DNA from: a virus
Direction: 5' to 3' (one strand)
Length of the DNA: 64,000 nucleotides
IMG/VR virus record: IMGVR_UViG_3300023179_000013
Span: 104,947 to 168,946 of that record
Below are positions 18,584-28,012 of the stretch, one piece after another (the first letter of the stretch is position 1; every line of letters starts with the position of its first letter). A model generated the notes under the pieces. The model was not told the origin of the DNA. It worked only from the letters and a program-made list of their open reading frames with translations, and did no database searches. The translations under genes were made by a program, and so were the position numbers.

Positions 18584-18966
18584 TGCCTAATATCTTCGAC
18601 CATATTAAAAATATTACCACGTCTAAGGGTCCATATCTAGGTGACGAGGGATGGAACAATTGGATGATCAATCGTTACCTAAGTATGGATCCCGACTATT
18701 GTGAAGTAGTTAATATAGTACAGAAGAATACTTGGCAAATGAAAGGAGAGTACTTATATAACCTATATAAGGACCTGATTCCCCAACAGTATAAGTTTCT
18801 AAAGTATATTAAAGCATCTAAAAAATCAAACTATGAAAAGGATGATATTAATGCTGTTAAACAATACTTTGAAATATCCGAAAAACAAGCCAAGGAATAT
18901 ATTGATATGCTCCCTGAAGAAGAATTGGAAACAATAAAACAACAAATAAATGGCGTTTGCAGTTAA
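18583..18966 (+). CDS. Clamp loader small subunit (gp62-like, phage clamp loader A)
   Basis: 127 residues. The pattern IFDHIKNITTSKG, then NRYLSMDPDYCEVVN, then QYKFLKYIKASKKS and YFEISEKQAKEYIDMLPEEEL follows the phage clamp-loader A family. It completes the gp44-gp62 pentamer that loads the clamp. Good match to family length and motif order. Confidence 0.75.
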   Translation: MPNIFDHIKNITTSKGPYLGDEGWNNWMINRYLSMDPDYCEVVNIVQKNTWQMKGEYLYNLYKDLIPQQYKFLKYIKASKKSNYEKDDINAVKQYFEISEKQAKEYIDMLPEEELETIKQQINGVCS

Positions 18967-19207
18967 ATTTATATTGGTAATGTTAGCTATGATTGTAGCT
19001 GATATTTGCTGGACTATGTATTTTATTGAAGTAGATAAACGTAGACCAGTCCCGGCAGGTATATGGGGTTCTGCTATTATGATATTTGGAGCATTCACCA
19101 CAGTTCATTATGTTGATGATCATAGATTATTAGTAGCTGCTATATTAGGTTCTTTTATAGGCACAGCAGGAACAGTATATTATAAAAATAAAAAAGAACA
19201 AAAATGA
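18950..19207 (+). CDS. Small membrane protein
   Basis: 85 residues with three hydrophobic segments (about 3-25, 36-52 and 59-75) and a basic end YKNKKEQK. Overlaps the gp62-like gene by 17 bases. No family recognised. Confidence 0.6.
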   Translation: MAFAVKFILVMLAMIVADICWTMYFIEVDKRRPVPAGIWGSAIMIFGAFTTVHYVDDHRLLVAAILGSFIGTAGTVYYKNKKEQK

Positions 19208-19557
19208 CAATAAATAGCTACGAAGACTACCAACGTTTTATGCGTGATACTGAACTGCATTGTATTGATAATAAAATGAAAAAATCAGAAGACTATTTCG
19301 TTAAGGATGAAATTACTAAATCTGTAATATTAGATTTATCATCCCGTGCTGCACGTGGTGTTAAAAAATATAATACAACATTAGGTGAAAACAATCACCA
19401 AAATATGCTTCAACATGCTTATGAAGAAGCACTTGATTTAGCTCAGTACCTCAAAAAAGAAATTACTACACTTAATACCATCCAAGATATGGTTAAAAAG
19501 TATCCTAATGATGCTGATTTAGGCGAACAGATAAGACTAATATATGACCAAAAGTAA
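19204..19557 (+). CDS. Phage protein, possible MazG-like/DUF5664-type
   Basis: 117 residues, helical. The segment RAARGVKKYNTTLGENNHQNMLQHAYEEALDLAQYLKK resembles phage proteins related to all-alpha NTP pyrophosphatases, with the acidic EEALDLAQYL helix. A nucleotide-pool role is plausible but unproven. Confidence 0.5.
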   Translation: MTINSYEDYQRFMRDTELHCIDNKMKKSEDYFVKDEITKSVILDLSSRAARGVKKYNTTLGENNHQNMLQHAYEEALDLAQYLKKEITTLNTIQDMVKKYPNDADLGEQIRLIYDQK

Positions 19558-20476
19558 ATTAACTGAAGTTGAACTGAAAGTTAAGAACTTTACCCCACCA
19601 GAAATCAATCACGCATTTCAGCGTACTGTATCTTACTCTCAATTTTCAATGTACTCAACATGTCCACATCAGTGGTATTTAAGCTACGTTGAAAATAAAC
19701 AACCATATCAAGCTAGCATCCACACTGTGTTTGGAACTTCATTCCATGAAACACTCCAAGAATATATTAATACAATGTATAATGTGAGTGGAGTAGCCGC
19801 TGATAAAATGGATCTAGAAGCTTTATTCACTGAACGCTTTAGGGAAGTATACAGAAGAGAATATGAAAAAACAGGAGAGCATTTTAGCAATCCATTTGAA
19901 ATGAGAGCATTTTTTGAAGATGGAATAGCAATTCTGAGTTGGATTAAAGCAAGACGAAATAAATTATTTACAATACGTAAAGTAAAACTACTAGGTATAG
20001 AGTTACCTCTGCTAGTAGGAGTAAGTAAAAACATATTCCTAAAAGGATTTATTGATTTTATCTTATACGACACCGAACTAAATAAAGTTTACATTTATGA
20101 CATCAAAACCTCGACGCGTGGATGGGGCGAAAGAGAAAAGAAGGACGATACTAAACTCTCTCAAATCCTCCTTTATAAAGAGTACTTTGCAAAACAATTC
20201 GGACTCGACGTTGATCGAATCGAAGTTGAATACTTTATTGTCAAACGAAAAATTTGGGAAGAGTCTGAATACCCAATTCCCAGGGTTCAATCCTTCAAGC
20301 CCGCTAGTGGAAAATCCAAAAGACGACAAGCAGTAGATAATTTTAATGCTTTTGTACAAGATTGCTTTGATGAAAGTGGTAAACCTAAAATTAAGTCGTA
20401 CATTAAAAATGTAGGTGAAAGCAGCTGCAAATGGTGTCCCTATGCAGATAAACCAGAACTTTGTAATAAACAGTGA
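19544..20476 (+). CDS. PD-(D/E)XK exonuclease, Cas4/RecB type with iron-sulfur cysteines
   Basis: 310 residues. The N-terminal SYSQFSMYSTCPHQWYL and GTSFHETLQ, the central KGFIDFILYD and YIYDIKTS (D then D-x-K), and the C-terminal CKWCPYADKPELC cysteines match the Cas4/AddB nuclease group, where one N-terminal and three C-terminal Cys hold an Fe-S cluster. Probably processes DNA ends in replication or recombination. No Cas1/Cas2 or CRISPR array nearby. Confidence 0.8.
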   Translation: MTKSKLTEVELKVKNFTPPEINHAFQRTVSYSQFSMYSTCPHQWYLSYVENKQPYQASIHTVFGTSFHETLQEYINTMYNVSGVAADKMDLEALFTERFREVYRREYEKTGEHFSNPFEMRAFFEDGIAILSWIKARRNKLFTIRKVKLLGIELPLLVGVSKNIFLKGFIDFILYDTELNKVYIYDIKTSTRGWGEREKKDDTKLSQILLYKEYFAKQFGLDVDRIEVEYFIVKRKIWEESEYPIPRVQSFKPASGKSKRRQAVDNFNAFVQDCFDESGKPKIKSYIKNVGESSCKWCPYADKPELCNKQ

Positions 20477-20748
20477 GAACAGCAATATACGTTTTAAAAA
20501 GAAATAATGAAATAGTTTATTTGGGTAAAAGTACAAACCCATATGAACGTTGGAAATTCCATCGCCGTAGCCGTAAATTTGGTAAAGAATTAGTAATGGA
20601 AATAGTAGATGAATTTAATGATATGGAGCTAGAATGGATATTAAAATTACAAGCAAATGGTACATTGCTGGAAAATAAAACACTAAACACCAATTCTAAT
20701 AATGATTGGAAAATTGGTGATTCTTATTCAAAACTTAAAACAAAATAA
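20473..20748 (+). CDS. GIY-YIG-like domain protein
   Basis: 91 residues starting at GTG 20473, overlapping the exonuclease stop (GTGA). IYVLKRNNEIVYLGKSTNPYERWKFHRR is a GIY-YIG nuclease N-terminus with IYVL and VYLG in place of GIY and YIG; the conserved Arg and a C-terminal ELEWILKLQ (acidic helix) are present. May be a small nicking or homing-type nuclease. Confidence 0.65.
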   Translation: MRTAIYVLKRNNEIVYLGKSTNPYERWKFHRRSRKFGKELVMEIVDEFNDMELEWILKLQANGTLLENKTLNTNSNNDWKIGDSYSKLKTK

Positions 20749-20768
20749 CGCGTTTTCGTATCTTCGTA

Positions 20769-20776
20769 TATATTTA
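20769..20776 (+). promoter_or_regulatory. TATATTTA element upstream of RHH gene
   Basis: TATATTTA ends 16 bases before the next ATG; upstream sequence is CGCGTTTTCGTATCTTCG, without the usual G[GT]CAAA, so it may be a different promoter class. Confidence 0.4.
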
Positions 20777-20792
20777 TATCAAAATATAATAT

Positions 20793-20990
20793 ATGGCAAA
20801 ATCAAATATGCAATTAACAAGCGTAAAGATTCCTGAAGACTTATTTGAACAATTCAAAATTGCATGTGTAAAGTACAAATTCAGCGTACAAAAATTAACA
20901 GAACGTTGTATGTTTATGTATTTAACAGATGAAGAATTTAGAAAACAAGTTCACAATCAATTAGACACTAATTTTACAGGAAGCATTTAA
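20793..20990 (+). CDS. Ribbon-helix-helix-like small regulator
   Basis: 65 residues. A short beta strand LTSVKIPEDLFEQF followed by two helices is the ribbon-helix-helix pattern (Arc/CopG). It has its own promoter-like element and stands at the head of the glycan island, so it may regulate it (inference). Confidence 0.55.
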   Translation: MAKSNMQLTSVKIPEDLFEQFKIACVKYKFSVQKLTERCMFMYLTDEEFRKQVHNQLDTNFTGSI

Positions 20991-20999
20991 AAAACAATT

Positions 21000-22457
21000 A
21001 TGAAAGAAGGTTATATTGAACAATCAAAACGTAAGAAAATCTTACTGTTATGTGATGATATCAGAATGACTTCTGGTATTTCTACAATGGCTCGTGAAAT
21101 CGTAGTAGGTACATCACATCATTACAACTGGGTTAACGTTGGTGGAGCTATTAACCATCCTGATCAGGGCAAACGCTTTGATTTAAATGAGGATACTAAT
21201 AGACATGCTGGTATTAACGATGCTAGTGTTATATTATATCCGATTAATGGTTATGGTGATCCAATGTTTTTAAAGCAAATGATTGCCCTGGAAAAACCAG
21301 ATGCATTGATGATGTTTACCGATCCTCGCTATTGGGTTTGGTTATTTCAGATGGAACATGAAATCAGAAAAACTATTCCTATTATTTATCTTAATATTTG
21401 GGATGACTTACCTTATCCAATGTACAATAAGTCATTCTACGAATCATGTGATGCATTACTTGCAATCAGTAAACAAACAGAAAATCTAAACAGAGCAGTA
21501 TTAGGAGCAGAATTATCAACTGAAAAAGTAATCAAATATGTTCCTCATGGTATTAATGAGAATATATTCTTCCCTATTACTAAAGAACATCCCGAATACT
21601 TAGCATTACAAGATTTTAAGAAACAATTATTTAAAGAAAAAGAATACGATTTTGTATTACACTATAATGCTAGAAACATTCGTCGTAAGTCGGTTCCCGA
21701 TTTGATGTTAGCTTGGAAAATATTCATGGATAAATTATCTGATGATGCTAAAAAGAAATGTGCCTTTGTACTCCACACTCAACCAGTAGATGAAAATGGA
21801 ACAGATTTATATGCTGTAAAAGATATGTTATTTGGTAATTATGAATATAATATTATATTTGAACAGGGTCGTTATTCATCAAATGTAATGAATTTACTTT
21901 ATAATGCTACTGATATTACAGCATTAATTTCATCTAACGAAGGTTGGGGATTATCACTTACAGAAGCAATGATGTGTGGTAAGCCAATTATTGGTACTGT
22001 AACAGGTGGTATGCAAGACCAAATGCGCTTTGAAGATGAAAATGGTGAATGGATTAAATTCACTGAAGAATTTGGATCTAACCATAGAGGTAAATATAAA
22101 AAACACGGAAAATGGGCCTACCCAGTATTCCCATCTAACCTCTCCCTTGTAGGTTCTATTCCAACTCCTTATATCTTTGATGATAGAGCAGAACCATTTG
22201 ATATTGCAGATCAAATTAGTCGCGCTTATATTGATAAAATGAGTGACCCTAAAGAATGGGAAGAAAAAGGAAAAGCAGCTCGTGAGTGGGTTACCTCAGA
22301 TGAATCTATGCAATCTGCAAGATGGATGTGTAAAAATACCATCGATGGTATAGATGCTACTTTTGAAAAGTGGACTCCTCGTCATAGATTTGAACTCATT
22401 CAAGTAGAAACTCGTAAACAACCTAAACATTTCGTTAAACACGTTATCGCAAAATAA
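21000..22457 (+). CDS. GT-B glycosyltransferase (family 4-like)
   Basis: 485 residues. The C-terminal donor-binding motif SNEGWGLSLTEAMMCGKPIIGT (E-x7-E type) identifies a GT4-like retaining transferase; FVLHYNARNIRRKSVPDLM is the usual start of the second Rossmann domain. First large gene of the sugar island, paired with another GT4-like gene directly after. Acceptor and sugar unknown. Confidence 0.83.
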   Translation: MKEGYIEQSKRKKILLLCDDIRMTSGISTMAREIVVGTSHHYNWVNVGGAINHPDQGKRFDLNEDTNRHAGINDASVILYPINGYGDPMFLKQMIALEKPDALMMFTDPRYWVWLFQMEHEIRKTIPIIYLNIWDDLPYPMYNKSFYESCDALLAISKQTENLNRAVLGAELSTEKVIKYVPHGINENIFFPITKEHPEYLALQDFKKQLFKEKEYDFVLHYNARNIRRKSVPDLMLAWKIFMDKLSDDAKKKCAFVLHTQPVDENGTDLYAVKDMLFGNYEYNIIFEQGRYSSNVMNLLYNATDITALISSNEGWGLSLTEAMMCGKPIIGTVTGGMQDQMRFEDENGEWIKFTEEFGSNHRGKYKKHGKWAYPVFPSNLSLVGSIPTPYIFDDRAEPFDIADQISRAYIDKMSDPKEWEEKGKAAREWVTSDESMQSARWMCKNTIDGIDATFEKWTPRHRFELIQVETRKQPKHFVKHVIAK

Positions 22458-22458
22458 T

Positions 22459-23769
22459 ATGAAACAATTAATAATAGTAAGTTGTCCTATTGACACATAT
22501 TCTGGTTATGGTGCTCGCTCAAGAGATATTGTAAAAGCGCTTTTAAAAGCTAATAAATACGATGTCAAAATCCTCCCACAGAGATGGGGTAATACACCTT
22601 TTGGATTTTTACAAGCAGATAATCCTGAGCATAAGCAAATTCTAGATTGTTTCCTTCAGCAACCACAACTACCACGCCAACCAGATTGCTGGATTCAAAT
22701 CACAGTACCAAATGAATTCCAGCCAATAGGTAAATTTAACATTGGTATTACAGCAGGTATTGAAACAACGGTATGTGCTCCTGAATGGATTGATGGTGTT
22801 AATAGAATGAATTTAACATTAGTATCGTCTGAACATGCTAAGAAAGTATTTGAACAATCAGCATTTGAACAACGTGACCAACAATCAGGTCAAGTTATAA
22901 GAAATATTAAACTTGAAAAACCAGTAGAGGTATTATTTGAAGGTGTTGATACTAGCATTTATGAAAAAATAGATGCTGTTAATGATAGTGAAGTATGGGA
23001 TGTATTAGATTCAATCGATGAAGAATTTAATTTCCTATATGTTGGTCATTGGTTGCAAGGTGAATTAGGACAAGATAGAAAAGATACAGGTATGTTAGTT
23101 AAAACGTTCCTTGAAACGTTTAAAGGTAAAAAAACAAAACCGGGTCTTATTATGAAAACATCTTCTGCTACTTATTCAATTATGGATAGAGAAGAGATTA
23201 TTGATAAAATTAATAGAATTCGTGAGGCAGTAGGAGATGAAAATTTACCTAACATCTATGTATTACATGGTGAATTAACAGATAATGAAGTAAATGAATT
23301 ATATAATCACCCTAAAGTAAAAGCACACGTTACATTTACTAAAGGTGAAGGATTCGGTCGCCCATTACTTGAAGCATCAGTTAGTCAAAAACCAGTAATT
23401 GCCCCCAATTGGAGTGGACATGTTGATTTTCTTGGCCCTGAACTGTCAATATTACTGCCTGGCCAAATTACCCAGATTCATCCTTCAGCAGTAGTACAAA
23501 ATATGCTTATTCCTGAATCAGGATGGTTTACAGTTGATTATAAAATAGCTTCTGAAACACTAGAAAGCGTTTATAAGAACTATAAAAAATATCTTGATGG
23601 AGCAAAACGCCAAGCATATATTTCCCGTACTGAATTCAATTTAGACAAAATGGCTGAAAAATTGAATGACATTATTGAGGAAAAAGTACCTAAACAAGTA
23701 GCACTTAAATTGCCTACATTAAAGAAAATCGAGTTACCTAAACTTAAAAAGGTAGATGATGCAAAATAA
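22459..23769 (+). CDS. GT-B glycosyltransferase (family 4-like)
   Basis: 436 residues; KGEGFGRPLLEASVSQKPVIAP is the E-x7-E donor motif and FLYVGHWLQGELGQDRKD marks the second domain. N-terminal SCPIDTYSGYGARSRDIVKAL resembles the acceptor-domain glycine loop. Ends with a Lys/Leu/Pro repeat-like tail (LPTLKKIELPKLKK). Probably works with the preceding transferase. Confidence 0.83.
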   Translation: MKQLIIVSCPIDTYSGYGARSRDIVKALLKANKYDVKILPQRWGNTPFGFLQADNPEHKQILDCFLQQPQLPRQPDCWIQITVPNEFQPIGKFNIGITAGIETTVCAPEWIDGVNRMNLTLVSSEHAKKVFEQSAFEQRDQQSGQVIRNIKLEKPVEVLFEGVDTSIYEKIDAVNDSEVWDVLDSIDEEFNFLYVGHWLQGELGQDRKDTGMLVKTFLETFKGKKTKPGLIMKTSSATYSIMDREEIIDKINRIREAVGDENLPNIYVLHGELTDNEVNELYNHPKVKAHVTFTKGEGFGRPLLEASVSQKPVIAPNWSGHVDFLGPELSILLPGQITQIHPSAVVQNMLIPESGWFTVDYKIASETLESVYKNYKKYLDGAKRQAYISRTEFNLDKMAEKLNDIIEEKVPKQVALKLPTLKKIELPKLKKVDDAK

Positions 23770-23813
23770 TACAGGTGCTATAATCTATACTTTTCAAAAT
23801 AATACATTAAGTT

Positions 23814-24206
23814 ATGAAAGAATCACTTATCGTTTGTCCTAGATGCGGCTCAAATGCTTGTCACGAAGCATCAAATGAAAAATTCACAATGTGGAGTTGC
23901 TTTGGATGTGGGTTTACTTCAAATTCAACAATGATTGAAGAAAACATTGAACAAACAGAAGAAGTACTTCCTGAATTGTATAAAGCACTTCGATTTAAAG
24001 ATGAAAAAGGATATCATTGGTATCCAATTGCTTTAACATTTGATGATAAATCAATGGTATTTGCTGAAGGCACATCTGTTGAAACATGGAAATGGTCCGC
24101 AGTACAAGCCAAAGAAGGCAAACCAGATATGACAACTAAAAAAGAATTTGAAGAGCGTGACTTTATGGAAGCGCTTGATTATGTAGGTTATTTTAATCAA
24201 AAGTAA
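23814..24206 (+). CDS. Zinc-ribbon protein of unknown function
   Basis: 130 residues. CPRCGSNACHE and CFGCGF at the N-terminus form a zinc ribbon; the rest is a WYPIALTFDDKS-type beta region. Similar zinc-ribbon proteins are common in large phages. Function unknown. Confidence 0.6.
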   Translation: MKESLIVCPRCGSNACHEASNEKFTMWSCFGCGFTSNSTMIEENIEQTEEVLPELYKALRFKDEKGYHWYPIALTFDDKSMVFAEGTSVETWKWSAVQAKEGKPDMTTKKEFEERDFMEALDYVGYFNQK

Positions 24207-24207
24207 T

Positions 24208-24834
24208 ATGTCTACAATTAGCTTTGCTATTACAGCACACAACGAACACGTTGAATTAAAACGTTTATTAGATCAAATTGTATCATTTATTCGTCCTGAA
24301 GATGAAATTTTAGTTCAATTAGATTCTAATTCAACTACTGAGGTACAAAACGTAGCTCAAAGTTATGGAATAGGAACCAAATATGAATATCATAGAGTAT
24401 TTGCTTCATTAAATGGTGATTTTGCTTCGTTTAAAAATAATTTAAAATCACTTTGTACTCGTGATTGGGTATTTTTTATTGATGCTGATGAATATTTAAG
24501 TGATGATTTAAAAGATAATATCTATGAAATCTTGAATATGAATAAAGGACTGGTAGATGTTATTGCATTACCTCGTATTAACACAGTTGAAGGATTAACT
24601 CGCGACCACATTGATAAGTGGCGTTGGTTTGTAGACGATAATGGTTGGGTTAATTACCCTGATTATCAGACTCGTATCTGCGCTAATAAAAAAGAAATAA
24701 CGTGGATTAATAAAGTACACGAGCGTCTTACAGGTTGGAAGACAATAGCAAATTTACCTTCAGGATATGATTTAATGCATCCTAAAACGATTGATAGACA
24801 AGAAAAACAAAATAAACTTTACGAAACATTATGA
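24208..24834 (+). CDS. Family 2-like glycosyltransferase
   Basis: 208 residues. ISFAITAHNEHVELKRLLDQI and FFIDADEYLSDDL (DxD motif) are the GT2 signatures; it lacks the long C-terminal part of larger members. Its stop overlaps the next start (ATGA). Confidence 0.78.
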   Translation: MSTISFAITAHNEHVELKRLLDQIVSFIRPEDEILVQLDSNSTTEVQNVAQSYGIGTKYEYHRVFASLNGDFASFKNNLKSLCTRDWVFFIDADEYLSDDLKDNIYEILNMNKGLVDVIALPRINTVEGLTRDHIDKWRWFVDDNGWVNYPDYQTRICANKKEITWINKVHERLTGWKTIANLPSGYDLMHPKTIDRQEKQNKLYETL

Positions 24835-25235
24835 GTAACAGAAAGTATCTCCCCACATTAAGTGAATTAGTTGATCGCTTAAGTATTGTTCAACTTAAAG
24901 AAGTATTTATTCCTGAACATAAAGCAGAATATGCTGAAGAAATCAAAGCAATTGTGCATGACATTCAGTTATACTTAGATGAAAGTAAAGAACCAGTTAC
25001 AGCAGAAACAATTCGAGCCGTTGTAGTATTATCCCAAATGAATCTTCATATTTGGCACAATGAATCTAACTACCGCAAAGGAATTAAAGATGGTAATAAC
25101 CTTGAATTAACCCACGGTTTAAATGGTATTCGTAATACTGCCAAAAACAAGATTCAAGAAGTAATGGGTGGTCGTAAAGATTATAAAATTGACTGCTTGG
25201 CCGCTGAATTTAAAGATTGGGATATATCATGGTAA
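24831..25235 (+). CDS. Phage protein of unknown function
   Basis: 134 residues; LPTLSELVDRLSIVQLKEVFIPEHKAEY is followed by helical repeats and a final KDWDISW. All-helical, no catalytic motif I know. Overlaps the heptose adenylyltransferase gene by 7 bases. Confidence 0.55.
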   Translation: MSNRKYLPTLSELVDRLSIVQLKEVFIPEHKAEYAEEIKAIVHDIQLYLDESKEPVTAETIRAVVVLSQMNLHIWHNESNYRKGIKDGNNLELTHGLNGIRNTAKNKIQEVMGGRKDYKIDCLAAEFKDWDISW

Positions 25236-25630
25236 AAGTATGGGTAAATGGTTCCTTTGATGTTCTTCATTTAGGGCATCTTAAACTATTAGAATACGCT
25301 AATTCATTTGGTCGTGTTCGAGTAGGAATTGATACTGATGAACGAATCCGAGAAAAGAAAGGACCCTCTCGCCCATACAATACACTAAAAGATAGAGTAG
25401 AATTTTTATATTCTTTAAGAAGTGTAGAAGATGTTGTTATATTTGGTTCAGATGATGAATTAATCCAACAAATTAAAGAATATAAACCTAAAATTATGGT
25501 TATAGGAAATGACTATAATTTAGAAGCAGTTATAGGAAAAGAATATATCCCTGAAATTAAATTTTTTAATAAATTACCTGGTAAATCAACCAGCAAAATT
25601 TTAAGTTATGGAAAAACCAACGGTTTGTGA
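25229..25630 (+). CDS. HldE C-terminal-like nucleotidyltransferase (heptose-1-phosphate adenylyltransferase type)
   Basis: 133 residues from the ATG at 25229; a TTG at 25217 is less likely. GSFDVLHLGH carries the HxGH nucleotide-binding motif and GKSTSKIL corresponds to the SST-type motif. In bacteria this domain is fused to a sugar kinase in HldE; here the kinase-like half is separate at 42769. Could make ADP-heptose or a related NDP-sugar. Confidence 0.75.
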   Translation: MVKVWVNGSFDVLHLGHLKLLEYANSFGRVRVGIDTDERIREKKGPSRPYNTLKDRVEFLYSLRSVEDVVIFGSDDELIQQIKEYKPKIMVIGNDYNLEAVIGKEYIPEIKFFNKLPGKSTSKILSYGKTNGL

Positions 25631-25979
25631 AGGTTGCAAAGTACCCAAAGGGTGGGGTGAAGAACTAATTATTGAAAATAATGAAAAATACTGTGGTAAG
25701 CTTCTTATATTCAAAGCAGGATGCAAATTCAGTATGCATTATCATTTAATTAAAGATGAAACATGGTATGTAGACAAAGGTACTTTTCTGTATAGATGGA
25801 TTGATACTGAAACAGCAGAAGTACATGAAGAACATCTTAAACCAGGAAATATAGTTAGACAACGCCCTGGTCAACCACATCAGTTGGAAGCCTTAGAAGA
25901 AGGTACTATATTTGAAGTATCAACTCAACACTTTGACTCTGATTCATACCGTGTATGGAAAGGAGATTCACAAAAATAA
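25608..25979 (+). CDS. Cupin-fold protein (sugar isomerase type)
   Basis: 123 residues with a cupin barrel: the first motif MHYHLIKDETWYVDKG gives His-x-His and Glu metal ligands, the second is PGQPHQLEA. Related to the mannose-6-phosphate isomerase type II cupin. A second cupin of the same kind is at 34672. Overlaps the nucleotidyltransferase gene by 23 bases. Confidence 0.68.
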   Translation: MEKPTVCEGCKVPKGWGEELIIENNEKYCGKLLIFKAGCKFSMHYHLIKDETWYVDKGTFLYRWIDTETAEVHEEHLKPGNIVRQRPGQPHQLEALEEGTIFEVSTQHFDSDSYRVWKGDSQK

Positions 25980-25986
25980 ATTAATA

Positions 25987-26943
25987 ATGAAAGTAGTATA
26001 CGTAACAGGCTGTTTAGGATTTATAGGCTCATATGTTACTAGGGCTTGTCTTGAAAAGGGATGGTATGTTAAAGGTATAGATAAAATAACATATGCCGCT
26101 AATAAAGAATTACTTGATGAATTTAAACAATACTCTAATTTTTCATTTGTTCATTGCGACATCAATGATTTAAAATTTCTTTATGAATGTGACTATATCA
26201 TCAATACAGCAGCTGAAACACACGTAGGTAACTCAATTGCTAATAGTGATGAATTTGTCCATTCCAATATCAATGGTGTTCACCATTTATTAGAATTAAT
26301 CAAAAATTACAGACAAGAAACATCAAAAACACCAATTCTTCTTCACTTTAGTACAGATGAAGTATATGGTGATATTGAAGAAGGGGCTCATACTGAAACA
26401 GACCTACTCAAACCAAGCAATCCATACTCAGCAACTAAAGCTGCTGCTGATATGTTAGTATTAGCTTGGAGTAGAACATATAATTTGCCTTATATTATTG
26501 TTAGACCAACTAACAATTATGGTGTTGGGCAGTATGTTGAAAAATTAATTCCCAAAGCATGCAAATATCTTAAATTAGGAAAGAAAATTCCATTACATGA
26601 TAATGGAACACCAATTCGTAACTGGTTACATGCTGCCGACACTGCTGAGGCAGTAATTGCTATTGTTGAAAGTGGGGTTAAAAACGAAATATACAATATT
26701 GCTGGTGGGTTTGAACAATCAAACTGGGATACTGTAAATAAAGTAGTAAAAGTATATAATAATTATCTTTATTCTTATTCTGTAGAACCCTATTTAGATT
26801 TATCTTTTTCAAGGGCAGGACAAGATGTTCGTTATGCTTTAGATGATTCTAAACTAAGAGCATTAGGTTGGAAGCCAAGAAAACAATTTGATAATGAATT
26901 ACCAAGCATTATAGAATATTACAAAGAAAAATTCATTTGGTAA
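25987..26943 (+). CDS. rmlB: dTDP-glucose 4,6-dehydratase-like (RmlB)
   Basis: 318 residues from the ATG at 25987; an earlier in-frame ATG at 25912 lies inside the cupin gene. TGCLGFIGS is the NAD loop, STDEVYGD is the RmlB active-site strand (with Asp-Glu for the dehydration), YSATKAAAD is YxxxK, and RPTNNYG is the family strand. First committed step toward 6-deoxy sugars such as rhamnose. Adjacent RmlC-like and RmlD-like genes support this. Confidence 0.85.
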   Translation: MKVVYVTGCLGFIGSYVTRACLEKGWYVKGIDKITYAANKELLDEFKQYSNFSFVHCDINDLKFLYECDYIINTAAETHVGNSIANSDEFVHSNINGVHHLLELIKNYRQETSKTPILLHFSTDEVYGDIEEGAHTETDLLKPSNPYSATKAAADMLVLAWSRTYNLPYIIVRPTNNYGVGQYVEKLIPKACKYLKLGKKIPLHDNGTPIRNWLHAADTAEAVIAIVESGVKNEIYNIAGGFEQSNWDTVNKVVKVYNNYLYSYSVEPYLDLSFSRAGQDVRYALDDSKLRALGWKPRKQFDNELPSIIEYYKEKFIW

Positions 26944-27494
26944 TGAAATATCAATCCCATCCTATATTTCCAGAAGTAATAATTTTTACTCCAAATGTAT
27001 ATTTTGATGAACGTGGATATTTTTTAGAATCATTCAATCAAAACATAAAGGATATTCTTAAGGTTGATTTCCCTCAGGATAATCATTCAAAATCTCACAG
27101 ATATGTTTTTAGAGGTTTACACTACCATTATAACAAACCAATGGGTAAACTTTTAAGAGTGGTGAGTGGAAATGGAATTGGTGTAATATTAGATATTAGA
27201 AAAAATTCCCCAACATATTCTAAATATGCTTTGATTGGATTAAATGATACTGATAATAATATATTATGGACACCCCCCGGATTTGCTCAGGGGTTTTTAT
27301 CTTTAGAAAATAATACCCATTTGTGTTATAAATGTACCACTGTTAGAAATGCTCAATATGAAGGAACAATTCATGTATTTGATCCAGAATTAAAAATAGA
27401 TTTGGGATTAAACAGAAATAGTATTATATTGTCAGATAAAGATAAAAACGCTGATTCTTTCGAAACGTATAACAATAATCCTAAATTTATATGA
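26943..27494 (+). CDS. rmlC: dTDP-4-dehydrorhamnose 3,5-epimerase (RmlC)
   Basis: 183 residues from the ATG at 26943, overlapping the rmlB stop by one base. DERGYFLESFN, FRGLHYH and WTPPGFAQGFLSLE are the RmlC signatures including the catalytic His in LHYH. Epimerises the 4-keto sugar made by RmlB. Confidence 0.87.
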   Translation: MKYQSHPIFPEVIIFTPNVYFDERGYFLESFNQNIKDILKVDFPQDNHSKSHRYVFRGLHYHYNKPMGKLLRVVSGNGIGVILDIRKNSPTYSKYALIGLNDTDNNILWTPPGFAQGFLSLENNTHLCYKCTTVRNAQYEGTIHVFDPELKIDLGLNRNSIILSDKDKNADSFETYNNNPKFI

Positions 27495-28012
27495 TAAAAT
27501 TATCAAACGGAAAAGGACAATTAGGTGATAAATTAAAAGAAAAATTTAAAGATTACAATGTAGAAACAGATGTAACTATTTATCATACCTGGAAAGTCCC
27601 TCATTTGTATGAACCTAAACCGGGAGAAGAGGAATCAATACAGAAAAATGAATATTTAAAATTAGTTGAGTTTTCAAAAAACAATCCTGATACTAAAATT
27701 ATTTTTATTTCAACTAACTCAAATAGGCCTACTATCTATACTTACTACAAAGAATTAGCAGAAGCTTATCTTTTATTAAATCATAAGTCTTGTGTTATAT
27801 TAAAATTTCCTGTTTTTATAGGAAAAGGAATATTACCTAAATTAAAATCAGGTGAATTAAAACCATATGGGGTAACAGAAATAATTACTTTAGATAAAGT
27901 AGTAAACGCTATTGAAGAATTCATATCATATGATGGTTTAAAAAGAGTATTTACAATAGAAGGAGAAAAAATAGAGGCAAAAACTATAGTAGAAATATTA
28001 AAAGTACAATGA
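27491..28012 (+). CDS. Short RmlD-like SDR protein
   Basis: 173 residues. Opens with LSNGKGQLGDKL, like the GxNGQLG loop of dTDP-4-dehydrorhamnose reductase, and has YTYYKELAEA (YxxxK). It is much shorter than RmlD (about 290), lacking most of the substrate domain. Position after rmlB-rmlC supports a role in reducing the 4-keto group, but activity of such a short form is uncertain. Confidence 0.6.
   Translation: MIKLSNGKGQLGDKLKEKFKDYNVETDVTIYHTWKVPHLYEPKPGEEESIQKNEYLKLVEFSKNNPDTKIIFISTNSNRPTIYTYYKELAEAYLLLNHKSCVILKFPVFIGKGILPKLKSGELKPYGVTEIITLDKVVNAIEEFISYDGLKRVFTIEGEKIEAKTIVEILKVQ

Noticed and set aside
20097-20336. Open frame inside the exonuclease gene, + strand, 79 residues
   Set aside because: Wholly within a well-supported PD-(D/E)XK gene in another frame, with no start signal or overlap pattern.
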